Source of the DNA: Minisyncoccota bacterium
GTDB lineage: Bacteria; Patescibacteriota; Microgenomatia; UBA1400; PJMF01
Direction of reading: 5' to 3'
Assembly: GCA_014728425.1 (NCBI GenBank)
Contig: WJLO01000062.1
Location: 1-13,162, forward strand
Length of the DNA: 13,162 nt
The notes below the pieces were generated by a model. It saw only the letters and a list, made by a program, of their open reading frames with translations. It did no database searches and was not told where the DNA came from. Of the stretch, positions 1 through 7,654 are shown piece after piece (positions within the stretch are counted from its first letter, which is position 1; the number at the start of each line of letters is the position of its first letter). Position numbers and translations under genes: made by a program.

Positions 1-2
1 AA

Positions 3-503
3 GTAGAACATCCCGAACCAATGGATAATCGCGGTCAATTAGGCGAGAGGATAGAAAATTTAATTAGCAATATAAGTAGATTTAAGATGATTTTTGGTAA
101 ATTAAAAAGCGAAGCCTTTGATCAGTTTAGGGGGCTCATTAAATTAATGGTCCTTATGTATGTGAGAAAATTGTTTACTCAATATAATAAGTTGCCTTCA
201 GAGCCTAGAGGCTTAATTGATAAGTTCAGATTTAAAAGCCCTAGGGTGATTTTTGTAGAAGAGGCTAGGCAAGAGTTTCACGATGGTACTTTGCCCGGTT
301 TTATTCAAGATTTTATGCTTGATGTTTTAGGCAAAGCTTCTGCCAGAATCTCAGTGGGCAATAGGTGGGCAACTTTCTTCACAGAGTCTAGTGTGCCAAC
401 TGATGTGTATATACTAACTTTGTTTGGAGCAAATATGGCCACGGAGTTTAGGGGCTGGTTTAAGCCTCAGGCTACAGAACCAGAAAAAGACCCCAATGAA
501 TAG
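3..503 (+). CDS. Unrecognised protein, C-terminal part (5' end outside window)
   Basis: The reading frame is open from the left edge to a TAG at 501-503. The first ATG, at 21, has neither a Shine-Dalgarno nor a good -10 at the 7-base spacing seen in front of other genes here, so the true start is probably upstream and this is a 3' fragment. The visible part is about 167 residues, with mixed charge and aromatic residues, no signal peptide and no clear membrane span. A moderately hydrophobic stretch (LIKLMVLMYV, about 40 residues past the ATG) looks more like a buried helix than a membrane segment. The tail is Pro/Glu-rich and polar. I do not recognise a family. It converges on the TrbL-like gene with only 11 bases between the two stop codons, so it belongs to a different transcription unit. 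The coding call is moderately secure; the function is unknown. Confidence 0.6.
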   Translation, partial: VEHPEPMDNRGQLGERIENLISNISRFKMIFGKLKSEAFDQFRGLIKLMVLMYVRKLFTQYNKLPSEPRGLIDKFRFKSPRVIFVEEARQEFHDGTLPGFIQDFMLDVLGKASARISVGNRWATFFTESSVPTDVYILTLFGANMATEFRGWFKPQATEPEKDPNE

Positions 504-517
504 ATTTAGTTAATCTA
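501..517. repeat. Inverted repeat made from two convergent stop codons
   Basis: TAGATT (501-506) and AATCTA (512-517) form a perfect 6-bp stem with a 5-base loop. The left arm begins with the TAG stop of the plus-strand gene. The right arm ends with the complement of the TAG stop of the minus-strand gene. The stem is AT-rich and has no clear U-tract on either side, so it is at best a weak shared terminator and may be chance. Confidence 0.35.
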
Positions 518-2275
518 CTGCCTAAGAGATTCTTTAAGTCGATCATACACATCTTCCATAGTTTGCTGTTGTTCTTGTTTCTTTCTTTCTTCTTCAGTTA
601 AGAGTTTTTTGTCTAATCTGTCTGTAATTAAATTGAACGCATCGGGTTGATCTGCGCCTACGTACCTAGAAGTCTTCGCTGCCATACCGGCTCCTTTAGA
701 CGCTCCCTGCTTGATGCCGCCGCTCATAATTGGTCTGCCCTGTTCATCAACCCCAACTTTTACACCCCTGTATACGCCTCCTGCCACCCCTCTGCCAATT
801 TTTGACAATCTTCTACTCATGCTTAAACCAGGGGCTGTTGCGGGAACAAGGGCGCCTATTCCGCCCCGCAGACCTCCCACAGCTCCTCCAGCTACACCGC
901 CTATACCAGTTCCTGCAATTCTTCCACCAAGAGGCAACCCTTCCTTGGTTTGAGCAATCGCTCCTTGCATCAACTCCCCAAACACCCCCTCTTTCGCTCC
1001 CATAGCCTCTTTGACTTTTTTGACAATTTCGGGAATGACCAAGATAATGCCAATCCCAACTAAAGAAACAATGACGCTGCCATTGCCTCGTCCTAACATG
1101 TAAGGGGGTAAAAAACCACCAGTTGTTAGTTCTGTCTCAACCATTTTGCGATGCATGATTAGAATCATCAACACCGTAGGAAAAGCAGCTAGGTTGCCCA
1201 TGATTCCTCTTGCCCAGGACCAAAAAGTATTTTTTCCTGGCAATGCTCCCATCATCAAAGCCAATGGAGCAAAAGCAATATTTAAGATAATGGCAATATA
1301 GGTTTTTAGTAGCTCAAAGAATAGTTTAAAAACACCAATAAGCACAGCAATTGAGACGATTAAGCCCACGGTTACTCCGCTTAACCAGCCAATTACATCA
1401 CCCACTGGGCCAGCTAGGGCTGACTGAACCAAGTGCTCAACAGCCCTCTTGGTGGAGTTAAAAACCGAAGGTCCAGAGCCGCCAGAGATTAGTTGTTCGG
1501 CAAGGCTAAAAATATGCATATCAATTAACTGAGTATCGCCTTGAAACAGGCCAATTAACAAATACATAACCAAGTACATAATATCAATCATGAGTCCAGC
1601 AATAGCGTAAGAAAAAGTTACAAATAACAAAGCTACGATAATATGAGGAATAGCTTGTTGGGCGGTAACCACGGTTTGGCCACTGATTTTGTGACGGAAC
1701 ATGATCATAAAGCCAATTATTAGAAAAATGCCCACAAAGAACAAATAAGCAACATTACGAAAGACTTTCCAGGTTTCTAAAATTGGGTCTAGAGCAGCAA
1801 AACCTAGCCCTTGGGCGTAGGCAGGTGGCACAATGTGAGCAGATTTCATAAGGTCTGCTACATAGGTTTGAGTGTTGGCTGGAGGGGTGTACATCCAAGC
1901 AATGGCGCCGCCCAGATCACCAATAGCCCCTCGCCCGTAAGTTTGATAAGCAATTTGTTTTTGTTCTTCAGTAAAAGTTACCCCAGGCTGTTCTACTACT
2001 TCTTCAGCGCCCACTATTCTGAGCATAATATCGGCCATAAAATGACCATTGTTATTGCCTACACTTTTTCCTGAGTTAGGATTGGTGGCGGCTACTCCCT
2101 CAACTTGTTTAACTAGCTCTTGATTGGTGTCTCCAGCAGCGGTATAAGCATTAACAACTGCATCATTGAGTCGGTCAAAAAAGCTGTCTTGAGCCTTGGC
2201 TGGCTGGGCAAGCCTAAAACTAGCACCCAGCATCACCATTAAAATCAACAACACCCAGATGAGTTTTTTGCGCAT
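515..2275 (-). CDS. TrbL/VirB6-like polytopic membrane protein (T4SS-like)
   Basis: This 586-residue protein looks like the inner-membrane channel component of a type IV secretion-like apparatus. Residues 1-28 form a signal peptide (cleavage probably after AKA). A soluble segment of about 140 residues follows. Hydrophobic segments lie near 173-193, 207-243 (two spans), 300-345 (two spans), about 360-374 and 400-418. The stretch around 330-360, with APLALMMGALPG followed by FWSWARG, resembles the conserved core of TrbL/VirB6-type proteins from CPR genomes, from family memory. Residues 430-540 are a Gly/Ala-rich tail with basic residues, ending in a charged helix (about 553-586), probably cytoplasmic. 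The ATG at 2275 is supported by a promoter that ends 6 bases upstream. The gene shares its strand with the two pilin-like genes and the glycosidase/lysozyme gene, but the DHH-like gene on the opposite strand separates it from them. An alternative is a generic polytopic envelope protein. Confidence 0.75.
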   Translation of the reverse strand: MRKKLIWVLLILMVMLGASFRLAQPAKAQDSFFDRLNDAVVNAYTAAGDTNQELVKQVEGVAATNPNSGKSVGNNNGHFMADIMLRIVGAEEVVEQPGVTFTEEQKQIAYQTYGRGAIGDLGGAIAWMYTPPANTQTYVADLMKSAHIVPPAYAQGLGFAALDPILETWKVFRNVAYLFFVGIFLIIGFMIMFRHKISGQTVVTAQQAIPHIIVALLFVTFSYAIAGLMIDIMYLVMYLLIGLFQGDTQLIDMHIFSLAEQLISGGSGPSVFNSTKRAVEHLVQSALAGPVGDVIGWLSGVTVGLIVSIAVLIGVFKLFFELLKTYIAIILNIAFAPLALMMGALPGKNTFWSWARGIMGNLAAFPTVLMILIMHRKMVETELTTGGFLPPYMLGRGNGSVIVSLVGIGIILVIPEIVKKVKEAMGAKEGVFGELMQGAIAQTKEGLPLGGRIAGTGIGGVAGGAVGGLRGGIGALVPATAPGLSMSRRLSKIGRGVAGGVYRGVKVGVDEQGRPIMSGGIKQGASKGAGMAAKTSRYVGADQPDAFNLITDRLDKKLLTEEERKKQEQQQTMEDVYDRLKESLRQ

Positions 2276-2281
2276 AAGGGT

Positions 2282-2310
2282 ATTGTAAAACAGTCAAGAG
2301 TAAGAAACAA
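2282..2310 (-). promoter_or_regulatory. Promoter of the TrbL/VirB6-like gene, near-leaderless
   Basis: On the minus strand TTGTTT (2310-2305) is followed by a 17-base spacer and TACAAT (2287-2282). Only 6 bases then precede the ATG at 2275. Transcription starting at the usual distance would begin at or within one base of the start codon. No Shine-Dalgarno is present. Confidence 0.6.
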
Positions 2311-2339
2311 GTTTTTGTTCGAGAAAGTTTTTACTACTT

Positions 2340-2368
2340 TGTTGTTAAACCACTACTTTTCAACAACA
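2340..2368. repeat. Inverted repeat in divergent intergenic region
   Basis: TGTTGTT (2340-2346) pairs perfectly with AACAACA (2362-2368) across a 15-base loop. It lies between the divergent TrbL-like and DHH-like genes, just upstream of a TATAGT at 2380-2385. It could be an operator for one or both promoters. There is also a short direct repeat, ACTACTTT, at 2333-2340 and 2352-2359. The functional claim is speculative. Confidence 0.3.
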
Positions 2369-2419
2369 TAAAAATCGTTTATAGTGGGTCAAAGTAAAGC
2401 TCAATATTACTCCTGCCGT

Positions 2420-2425
2420 TATAGT
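2420..2425 (+). promoter_or_regulatory. Candidate -10 of the DHH-like gene
   Basis: TATAGT lies 13 bases before the ATG at 2439, predicting a leader of only about 5-7 bases. A second TATAGT at 2380-2385 has TTTCAA (2358-2363) 16 bases upstream and could be an alternative promoter with a leader of roughly 47 bases. No good -35 is visible for the nearer one and no Shine-Dalgarno precedes the ATG. Confidence 0.35.
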
Positions 2426-2438
2426 TTGTCTTTAAGTT

Positions 2439-3446
2439 ATGATCGAGCCAACCACCCTTACTAATTTAAAAGAGCTGATTAACCAATCACAAACCATTTT
2501 GGTAATTTTTGGCACTAAAGCCAAGATGGATCAATTAATGTCTGCTACTAGTTTGTTTTTGGGTCTCAAACAAATAGGCAAAGATGTTAGTTTACTAGCA
2601 CCACAACAACCCAATCCCAGTAACCCTGTTTTAGCACAACAACTTAAACAAGCAGCTGGCTTGAATGAGCTGAAAACCGAGCTGGGTAAACAAAACCTGG
2701 TAGTGAGTTTTGATTACAGTAAAACAGCAGTGGATAATGTAAGTTATCACATTAGTGAACAAACCAATAAGTTTTACCTAACTATTAAGCCGCAAAAAGG
2801 ACATTCGCCTTTGGATAGCAGCAAGGTGGAGTTTTCTTATGCTGGTGCTCAGGCAGACTTGATTTTTTTAGTAGGAGAGTATCAGTTAGAAGAACTTGAT
2901 CAGCTTTATTATGGTTATGAGGGTTTGTATGAAGACACAGCCATGGTAACAGTTCATAGCTTTGAGCCAGAAATCGGCAACATTAAACTAGATGTTTCAC
3001 ATCAAACCAGCATGAGTGAAGCCATGGTTGAGGTTTTGGAAGGCATGGGTATTGGCTTAGATGCTGATATGGCCACTAATTTGTTAATGGGTATTGAAAA
3101 CGTTACTCAAAGCTTTAAGTCACGAATAACTACTGCAGCAACTTTTGAAGTAGCTGCTAAGTTAATGAGAATGGGAGCAAGGCGAGTAAAAACACAAGCG
3201 TCTTCAGTAACCACTGTTCAGCCTCAGGGCAAAATCAAAGCCAGTAAGTCTCAAGTTAAAGAGCTTAAGCCTGGTCAAGAGATCAAGCAGTTGAAACAAC
3301 AGCAGGTCGTTAAAGATCGAGGTAAGCAAAATCCCCAACAGTTGCAAAAAAAACCTCAGCAAGCTAGCAGGCGTCAAAAACAATCACAGCAAAAATCATC
3401 ATCTGCAAAGAAAAAGCAACATCGATCCAATGGCATGAGGCGCTAG
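2439..3446 (+). CDS. Degenerate DHH-family protein with basic Gln/Lys-rich tail
   Basis: The 335-residue protein has the outline of a DHH/DHHA1 phosphoesterase of the NrnA type. An opening strand-helix unit (residues 18-54, ILVIFG then LFLGLKQIGKDV) matches the usual first motif. Residues 187-248 (HQTSMSEAMVEVLEGMGI, then DADMATNLLMGI, then SFKSRITTAATFEVAAKLMRMGA) match the family's Ser/Thr-helix and substrate-side region. The metal-binding residues appear lost: the first motif, normally H-x(3)-PDxD, reads GTKAKMDQL; no DHH triad is visible; and the DTxxF position reads VTQSF. It is therefore probably catalytically inactive. From about residue 250 the chain becomes a low-complexity, strongly basic Q/K/S-rich tail, which suggests binding to nucleic acid or another polyanion. 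An in-frame stop just upstream (2433-2435) fixes the ATG at 2439. It converges on the next gene with a 7-base gap. The fold call is fairly secure; the role is unknown. Confidence 0.7.
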   Translation: MIEPTTLTNLKELINQSQTILVIFGTKAKMDQLMSATSLFLGLKQIGKDVSLLAPQQPNPSNPVLAQQLKQAAGLNELKTELGKQNLVVSFDYSKTAVDNVSYHISEQTNKFYLTIKPQKGHSPLDSSKVEFSYAGAQADLIFLVGEYQLEELDQLYYGYEGLYEDTAMVTVHSFEPEIGNIKLDVSHQTSMSEAMVEVLEGMGIGLDADMATNLLMGIENVTQSFKSRITTAATFEVAAKLMRMGARRVKTQASSVTTVQPQGKIKASKSQVKELKPGQEIKQLKQQQVVKDRGKQNPQQLQKKPQQASRRQKQSQQKSSSAKKKQHRSNGMRR

Positions 3447-3453
3447 TTTTTGT

Positions 3454-6400
3454 TTAATGGATGTCACAGTATGCTGGCTGAGCAGTGGCCCAAGGATTCC
3501 AGTTGGTCCCTCCAGTAGAGATACGCATAGCTTCTTTAATGTTGTTTTCTGGATTAGCCATGTTGTTGCTGCATTTATCGACTTGGGACTGATCAACTAG
3601 TATTTCACAACTTGGCGGTTCCCAAGAATAGTTAAAGTATTCTGAGCAGCTATGAGCAAGCAGGTTGATTTGAAACAATCCTACACTGTAGTCAACAGAG
3701 CTGCCATCAGTGCAACCTTTATTAATAGAGTTGGCATTACCACCGCTTTCGGCATTACAAATAATAGAGGCATTGGTAGCTCGTTGAGTCAAAGTGCTTT
3801 CGTCTAACTGACCCTCCTCTCCGAGTTTTTCGTTCCAGTAAGCCTGAATATATGGTTTTAAGTTGTCCACACTGCAGGGATTATTGTTATCGGTGATTGG
3901 TGCACAACGCTCTTGATTAAAATTAGTACTACCATTATAAGGCAGCCCATCTGGGGTGCCATATTTTTGCTGCGTGTTGCCTTTGCACCGTCCTAAAAAC
4001 AAATCTTCAACTCGCTGGCAGGAGCGAACATACTCCCAAGCTTCTGTGCCATGCTCTCTTAAATTTTCTTGAAGTTTACGAATCATCCAGCCCAGTTTAG
4101 CACCAGGAATGTATAGGCCTACATTGTGATCGTCCAGCTTGATGGCAAAGCTACGACATTTTACTGGCTCACAAATTGTTTCACAAGTTTTTTCACCAGT
4201 AGATCTATCAACATGGCAAGACTCTTGACAACTATTGTTGCATCTATCTGGATCGTAAAAATGCTCTTCTGCTTTGCTGCTGTAGCCAAACTCAACTTGA
4301 TCGATGGGGAAAAATTTTGGCAGACCGCTTTTGCCTTCAGCATCGGGTAAAACACTGCTTGCTTTCATCTGCTCAAAATCTGCTGTGGTAAAAAAGCTGC
4401 GCAAGGTTTCTTCAATATAGGTAAGATTGGCGCCAATTGGGGCTACTATATAAGTGCGCAACTGAACTCCTTGTTTGTTATCTTGCCCCTGGATTTTTTT
4501 TTGCACTTCAGCCACATCTTTGAACTTTAAGGCCCAGCCAAAAGTAGCCGAACGCCTAGAAGGCTCTGGCTCATTGTCTTTAACAACAATGCCAGAAAAG
4601 TAGTCAATGTTGCCAGCTCTAAGATCACCACTTTTATCATGTTTAGCATCGCCGCTAACTTTAGCAGGCGAGCCAATATCGCCAGCAAGCTCGGCAGAGC
4701 CAATTGGATTAGTAAAGTAAGTTTTTTCTGCTAAAGAAAACATATCGTCTGGCAGCTCTTCGCTGTGTTCGCAAGAATTTTTATAAGCGTTAATGATGTC
4801 CACCAAAGATTGGTTAAGAGCTCCAGTTTCATGAGCTCCTTCTTGTGGCATGCCAGCAAAGTCAATTAACAATTCCAGCTTAACAGCCTCATCCTGGGAT
4901 CTGGTGCGCATTTCTTGAGCCTCAAGCGCACGGCCATAAAGTTTGTCTCTGCGCTTAGCTTCGTTTTCGGCAATGCTGTTATTAACTTCCTGTTTTCTTA
5001 AGGAGTCGGTAACGATCTCAGCGGTATCTTGATAATTATTTAAACTATGAGCTCGATTGGTAGTAAAATCGGGAATTTTAAAAGCAATAAAGATCGGTGC
5101 ATGTTTGGGTTTATTGATATAGGGGGCAGCACAACCAGCCTCTGGATTGCCAGTGTGACTAAATAAAAACCAAAACGGATCTGCCTTGTTTTTACCAGCG
5201 CAAGCCAAATGAGTAATAGGTTGGTCGTCAGTGTCATTGAGTGGAGCAATCACTAAAAAAGCCAGACGATAAACTCGGTCTAGATTGAGTGACATGTTTT
5301 GAAAACCCTGCTTAAGGGTGGTAAATCTTTCTTGATCAAAGTTAGTAATGGTGTTGCTATCCCAAGGTTGGGAGAGATAGTTGCAAGCTAGCTGATCAGA
5401 AGCAAGGGATTTGCCCACTCCATCGGCTTTAAACTCTTCAAAATCTTTAAGTAAGCTTTGTTGAGCAGCAAATTCGGGATCTCGTTCAAAATCGGGAGGA
5501 AAAACATCAGGGGTGGGTTTATATAAATAGTAGTCGGTGTTAGGAATTGGTTGGCGAAGGGCACAGCTGATGGGGTTTTCAAGCATGTCACACATTTTTT
5601 TAGCAGTGCGCAGGTTGTTGACTTTGATTATGCACTGTTGTTTTAGAGTAAGGAAAGAGTTGGCCACTCCGCTATTAACAGGATCAGAGCTGTTTTCTGG
5701 ATCAATAGCGCCAAAATAACCTTCAAAAGAAGAGGTTTTATGGGTTTGATCTTCTGCCTCTTGGCCACGAAACATAGGTATAGTTGCTTGCATAAAATTG
5801 CCTTTAGCTTGACCATCGGCGCCCATGGTGGTACCAACTTCTTTAATTTGCGGATTGAGATCAATAAATCTTTTTAAAGCATCAGGGCTAGTTAACTCTT
5901 TAGTAATGCGTAAAGCTGGACTAGGGCAGTAGGCTTGATAGCCCTGATCAACTACTAAGTTATGAGTGAGCAAGCGTACTCGATCCTGACCGGCAGCGTC
6001 TGCCAAAGGTTCGGCTAGGTCAAGTGGATAAAGATAGTACTCGCTGGGGTCGCGCCAGGCAGTGGGTGTTGAGCCATCTAGGGGGGTTGACAAGGCGTCA
6101 CAGTTGTCGGGGTTAACTTCTTCACCAAATTGAGTAAACAACTTGCCGTTGATGTAAATTAACCATTCACCAGCCTGATTAAGATTGCTACAAACATTTC
6201 TAACTAGGGGAGTAATGTGCACAGCACCAGTGCCACTAGCTTGATTTTCAATAAACTGCACAACCTTGTTGAGATTTGCATCAGGAGGAGCGTTTCCCCC
6301 AGGAGAAAGCGAAAACTCAGTGAGGTAGAGTTGGGCATTGGTCGTACCCTGTAGACCAGTGTTTTGGGTGTTGGTATTTAAAGGCTGACAGCTTTGAGTA

Positions 6401-6993
6401 TCATCGCCAATACAACCATAAGCATTGGCTGTTCGCACCGAAGCATTTTGATAGATCCTCGTCATGCCTGGAGTTTGAAAAAAATCACCGTCAGGAGGAT
6501 AGTCGGCATTATACCAGTCTAGCGCCGAAGGAGAGATATTGGAAAATTTTTGATTAACAGCATTGTAGTTGGTGACATATTGCCCCCAGTTAGAACACTC
6601 ACGAGCTTGATTGTTAATCTCATTGCCAAAGGTTACTAAAGCATCTTGGCCAAAAGCGTCTTTAACTTTTTGCACAACAGTAACGCTCTCACTTGGGGAG
6701 ATCTCGCAAACACGATTAATTCTTATAATTGGGTAGTAATTATGTGCTTGGATTGCTGCTGCTAAGCGATTAATATCATCAGCACTAGTATTACTATCAA
6801 TCATTAGCGTTACAGGAAAGCCATCATTAGCTCCATTTGCTGGCAGGACCTGATTAATGATGTGCACTTGGCCATTGATGTCACCCACGCCAAGGTGGGT
6901 GCCAGTATTAGCCAAGACGGTTTGGGTGAGGTAACTTAATAGAGTCAAGCCAACCAACACCACTCCGATAAGCTTGCCACCTCGGTTTAACAT
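3454..6993 (-). CDS. Secreted GH-A-like glycosidase plus lysozyme/lytic transglycosylase fusion
   Basis: I start this protein at the ATG at 6993 (1179 residues), not the in-frame ATG at 7002, because a TATAAT covers 7006-7001 and lies 7 bases before 6993. The start gives a compact signal peptide (residues 1-28, ending VLA). Residues about 45-300 look like a clan GH-A TIM barrel: FGNEIN at 122-127 has the typical acid/base Asn-Glu (E125), and LYLTEF at 222-227 has the nucleophile-like Glu (E226). A long middle region of unknown fold follows, with a charged helical stretch (about 660-715) and a six-Cys cluster at 918-946. Residues 1065-1179 are lysozyme/SLT-like: Glu in CNAESGG (E1082), SVGLFQIN (about 1103-1110) and WNPW (1165-1168). 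No membrane anchor other than the signal peptide is seen. The lysozyme domain and the pilin-like neighbours suggest a VirB1-like role in opening peptidoglycan. The glycan target of the barrel is unknown. Confidence 0.8.
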   Translation of the reverse strand: MLNRGGKLIGVVLVGLTLLSYLTQTVLANTGTHLGVGDINGQVHIINQVLPANGANDGFPVTLMIDSNTSADDINRLAAAIQAHNYYPIIRINRVCEISPSESVTVVQKVKDAFGQDALVTFGNEINNQARECSNWGQYVTNYNAVNQKFSNISPSALDWYNADYPPDGDFFQTPGMTRIYQNASVRTANAYGCIGDDTQSCQPLNTNTQNTGLQGTTNAQLYLTEFSLSPGGNAPPDANLNKVVQFIENQASGTGAVHITPLVRNVCSNLNQAGEWLIYINGKLFTQFGEEVNPDNCDALSTPLDGSTPTAWRDPSEYYLYPLDLAEPLADAAGQDRVRLLTHNLVVDQGYQAYCPSPALRITKELTSPDALKRFIDLNPQIKEVGTTMGADGQAKGNFMQATIPMFRGQEAEDQTHKTSSFEGYFGAIDPENSSDPVNSGVANSFLTLKQQCIIKVNNLRTAKKMCDMLENPISCALRQPIPNTDYYLYKPTPDVFPPDFERDPEFAAQQSLLKDFEEFKADGVGKSLASDQLACNYLSQPWDSNTITNFDQERFTTLKQGFQNMSLNLDRVYRLAFLVIAPLNDTDDQPITHLACAGKNKADPFWFLFSHTGNPEAGCAAPYINKPKHAPIFIAFKIPDFTTNRAHSLNNYQDTAEIVTDSLRKQEVNNSIAENEAKRRDKLYGRALEAQEMRTRSQDEAVKLELLIDFAGMPQEGAHETGALNQSLVDIINAYKNSCEHSEELPDDMFSLAEKTYFTNPIGSAELAGDIGSPAKVSGDAKHDKSGDLRAGNIDYFSGIVVKDNEPEPSRRSATFGWALKFKDVAEVQKKIQGQDNKQGVQLRTYIVAPIGANLTYIEETLRSFFTTADFEQMKASSVLPDAEGKSGLPKFFPIDQVEFGYSSKAEEHFYDPDRCNNSCQESCHVDRSTGEKTCETICEPVKCRSFAIKLDDHNVGLYIPGAKLGWMIRKLQENLREHGTEAWEYVRSCQRVEDLFLGRCKGNTQQKYGTPDGLPYNGSTNFNQERCAPITDNNNPCSVDNLKPYIQAYWNEKLGEEGQLDESTLTQRATNASIICNAESGGNANSINKGCTDGSSVDYSVGLFQINLLAHSCSEYFNYSWEPPSCEILVDQSQVDKCSNNMANPENNIKEAMRISTGGTNWNPWATAQPAYCDIH

Positions 6994-7000
6994 AACCACC

Positions 7001-7006
7001 ATTATA
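7001..7006 (-). promoter_or_regulatory. -10 element giving a leaderless start at 6993
   Basis: A perfect TATAAT on the minus strand (7006-7001) is followed by 7 bases (GGTGGTT) and the ATG at 6993. The last two bases of the hexamer are the first two bases of the alternative ATG at 7002, so that codon would not be transcribed from this promoter. The -35 region is poor (TTCTGT at 7029-7024, spacing 17). Confidence 0.6.
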
Positions 7007-7055
7007 AATGATTAAGCAAAGAGACAGAAGTCCGGCACAAGAGAATTGATTAGGT

Positions 7056-7637
7056 TTAATTACCCAAAATTGGCACGTTAAAAATTGTTTCTATTAGCCA
7101 GATAATCCAGTAGGAGACAAACAAAAGAGCAAAGCCAATTACAGCAGCAGTAGCGCGTTGTTTGCCCGCATCCATGGATTTTTTACTGGCAGCTCCAGTG
7201 ATCATTTCAAAGCCGCCCCAAATCAACATGACAAACAAAATCAAACCAGCAAGAGGAAAGGCAAAGAAAATAATCCGATTGATGATTCCGGCTGGAGTAG
7301 AGAGCTCGTCAGCAAAAGGGGAGTTGGTAGTGTTAAGAGGATTGAGGGAGTTGAGTAAGTCTTGAGTGACTGTAGCATTGTCTGTTGAGTCGGGGGTTGC
7401 TGAACAGGTTCTGCCAAAATCTGATTCTTGACCAGTGAGCCAGCCACAGCAGAATTCTCGAGACAATCCGTTGTCATACTCAACCATTCCACTAGAACAG
7501 TTACAGCTATCTTCGTTTTGATTCCAAAAAGAAATATCCATATGGTGGCCACATTCGTAAACATGAGCAAAAGCTGGTTGAATACTAATGAGACTTAATA
7601 TTAGAAATAGGAGAATGTATTTTAGAGATTTCATCAT
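7056..7637 (-). CDS. T4SS pilin-like membrane protein, small
   Basis: This 193-residue protein has a signal peptide (1-24, ending AFA), a short extracellular Cys-rich segment (Cys 29, 45, 47, 63, 64 and 78) and an Asn/Thr-rich linker. Two membrane segments follow (about 119-144 and 163-185), separated by a small basic loop (SKKSMDAGKQR). The TPAGIINRIIFF entry, the GGFEMITGA turn and the final hydrophobic helix ending NVPILGN are the pattern of the VirB2-like T4SS pilin family seen in CPR bacteria (from memory, Pfam T4SS_pilin). It starts 17 bases after the stop of the larger pilin-like gene, so the two are likely co-transcribed. A weaker -10-like TACAAC (7650-7645) stands 7 bases before the ATG and could add an internal start. 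ATG codons at 7637 and 7634 are adjacent; I chose the first. The family call is fairly secure; pilus assembly is inferred. Confidence 0.75.
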   Translation of the reverse strand: MMKSLKYILLFLILSLISIQPAFAHVYECGHHMDISFWNQNEDSCNCSSGMVEYDNGLSREFCCGWLTGQESDFGRTCSATPDSTDNATVTQDLLNSLNPLNTTNSPFADELSTPAGIINRIIFFAFPLAGLILFVMLIWGGFEMITGAASKKSMDAGKQRATAAVIGFALLFVSYWIIWLIETIFNVPILGN

Positions 7638-7644
7638 TACTTTG

Positions 7645-7650
7645 GTTGTA
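7645..7650 (-). promoter_or_regulatory. Weak internal -10-like hexamer before small pilin-like gene
   Basis: TACAAC (7650-7645) is followed by 7 bases and the ATG at 7637, matching the spacing at other genes here. It lies just beyond the stop of the upstream gene, and the 17-spaced position reads CCCGGG, which is not a -35. It is listed only because the spacing fits the local pattern. Confidence 0.2.
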
Positions 7651-7654
7651 TTTT

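Noticed and set aside
21..23. ATG as a true gene start at the left edge
   Set aside because: The frame continues open to the edge and there is neither a Shine-Dalgarno nor a good -10 at the local spacing, so it is probably internal.
711..1005. Pro/Leu-rich plus-strand open frames inside the TrbL-like gene
   Set aside because: They are the complement of the Gly/Ala-rich tail codons of the real gene, which produce Pro-rich shadows.
7000..7002. In-frame ATG as the start of the glycosidase/lysozyme gene
   Set aside because: It overlaps the TATAAT at 7006-7001, while the ATG at 6993 has the spacing seen at the other genes.
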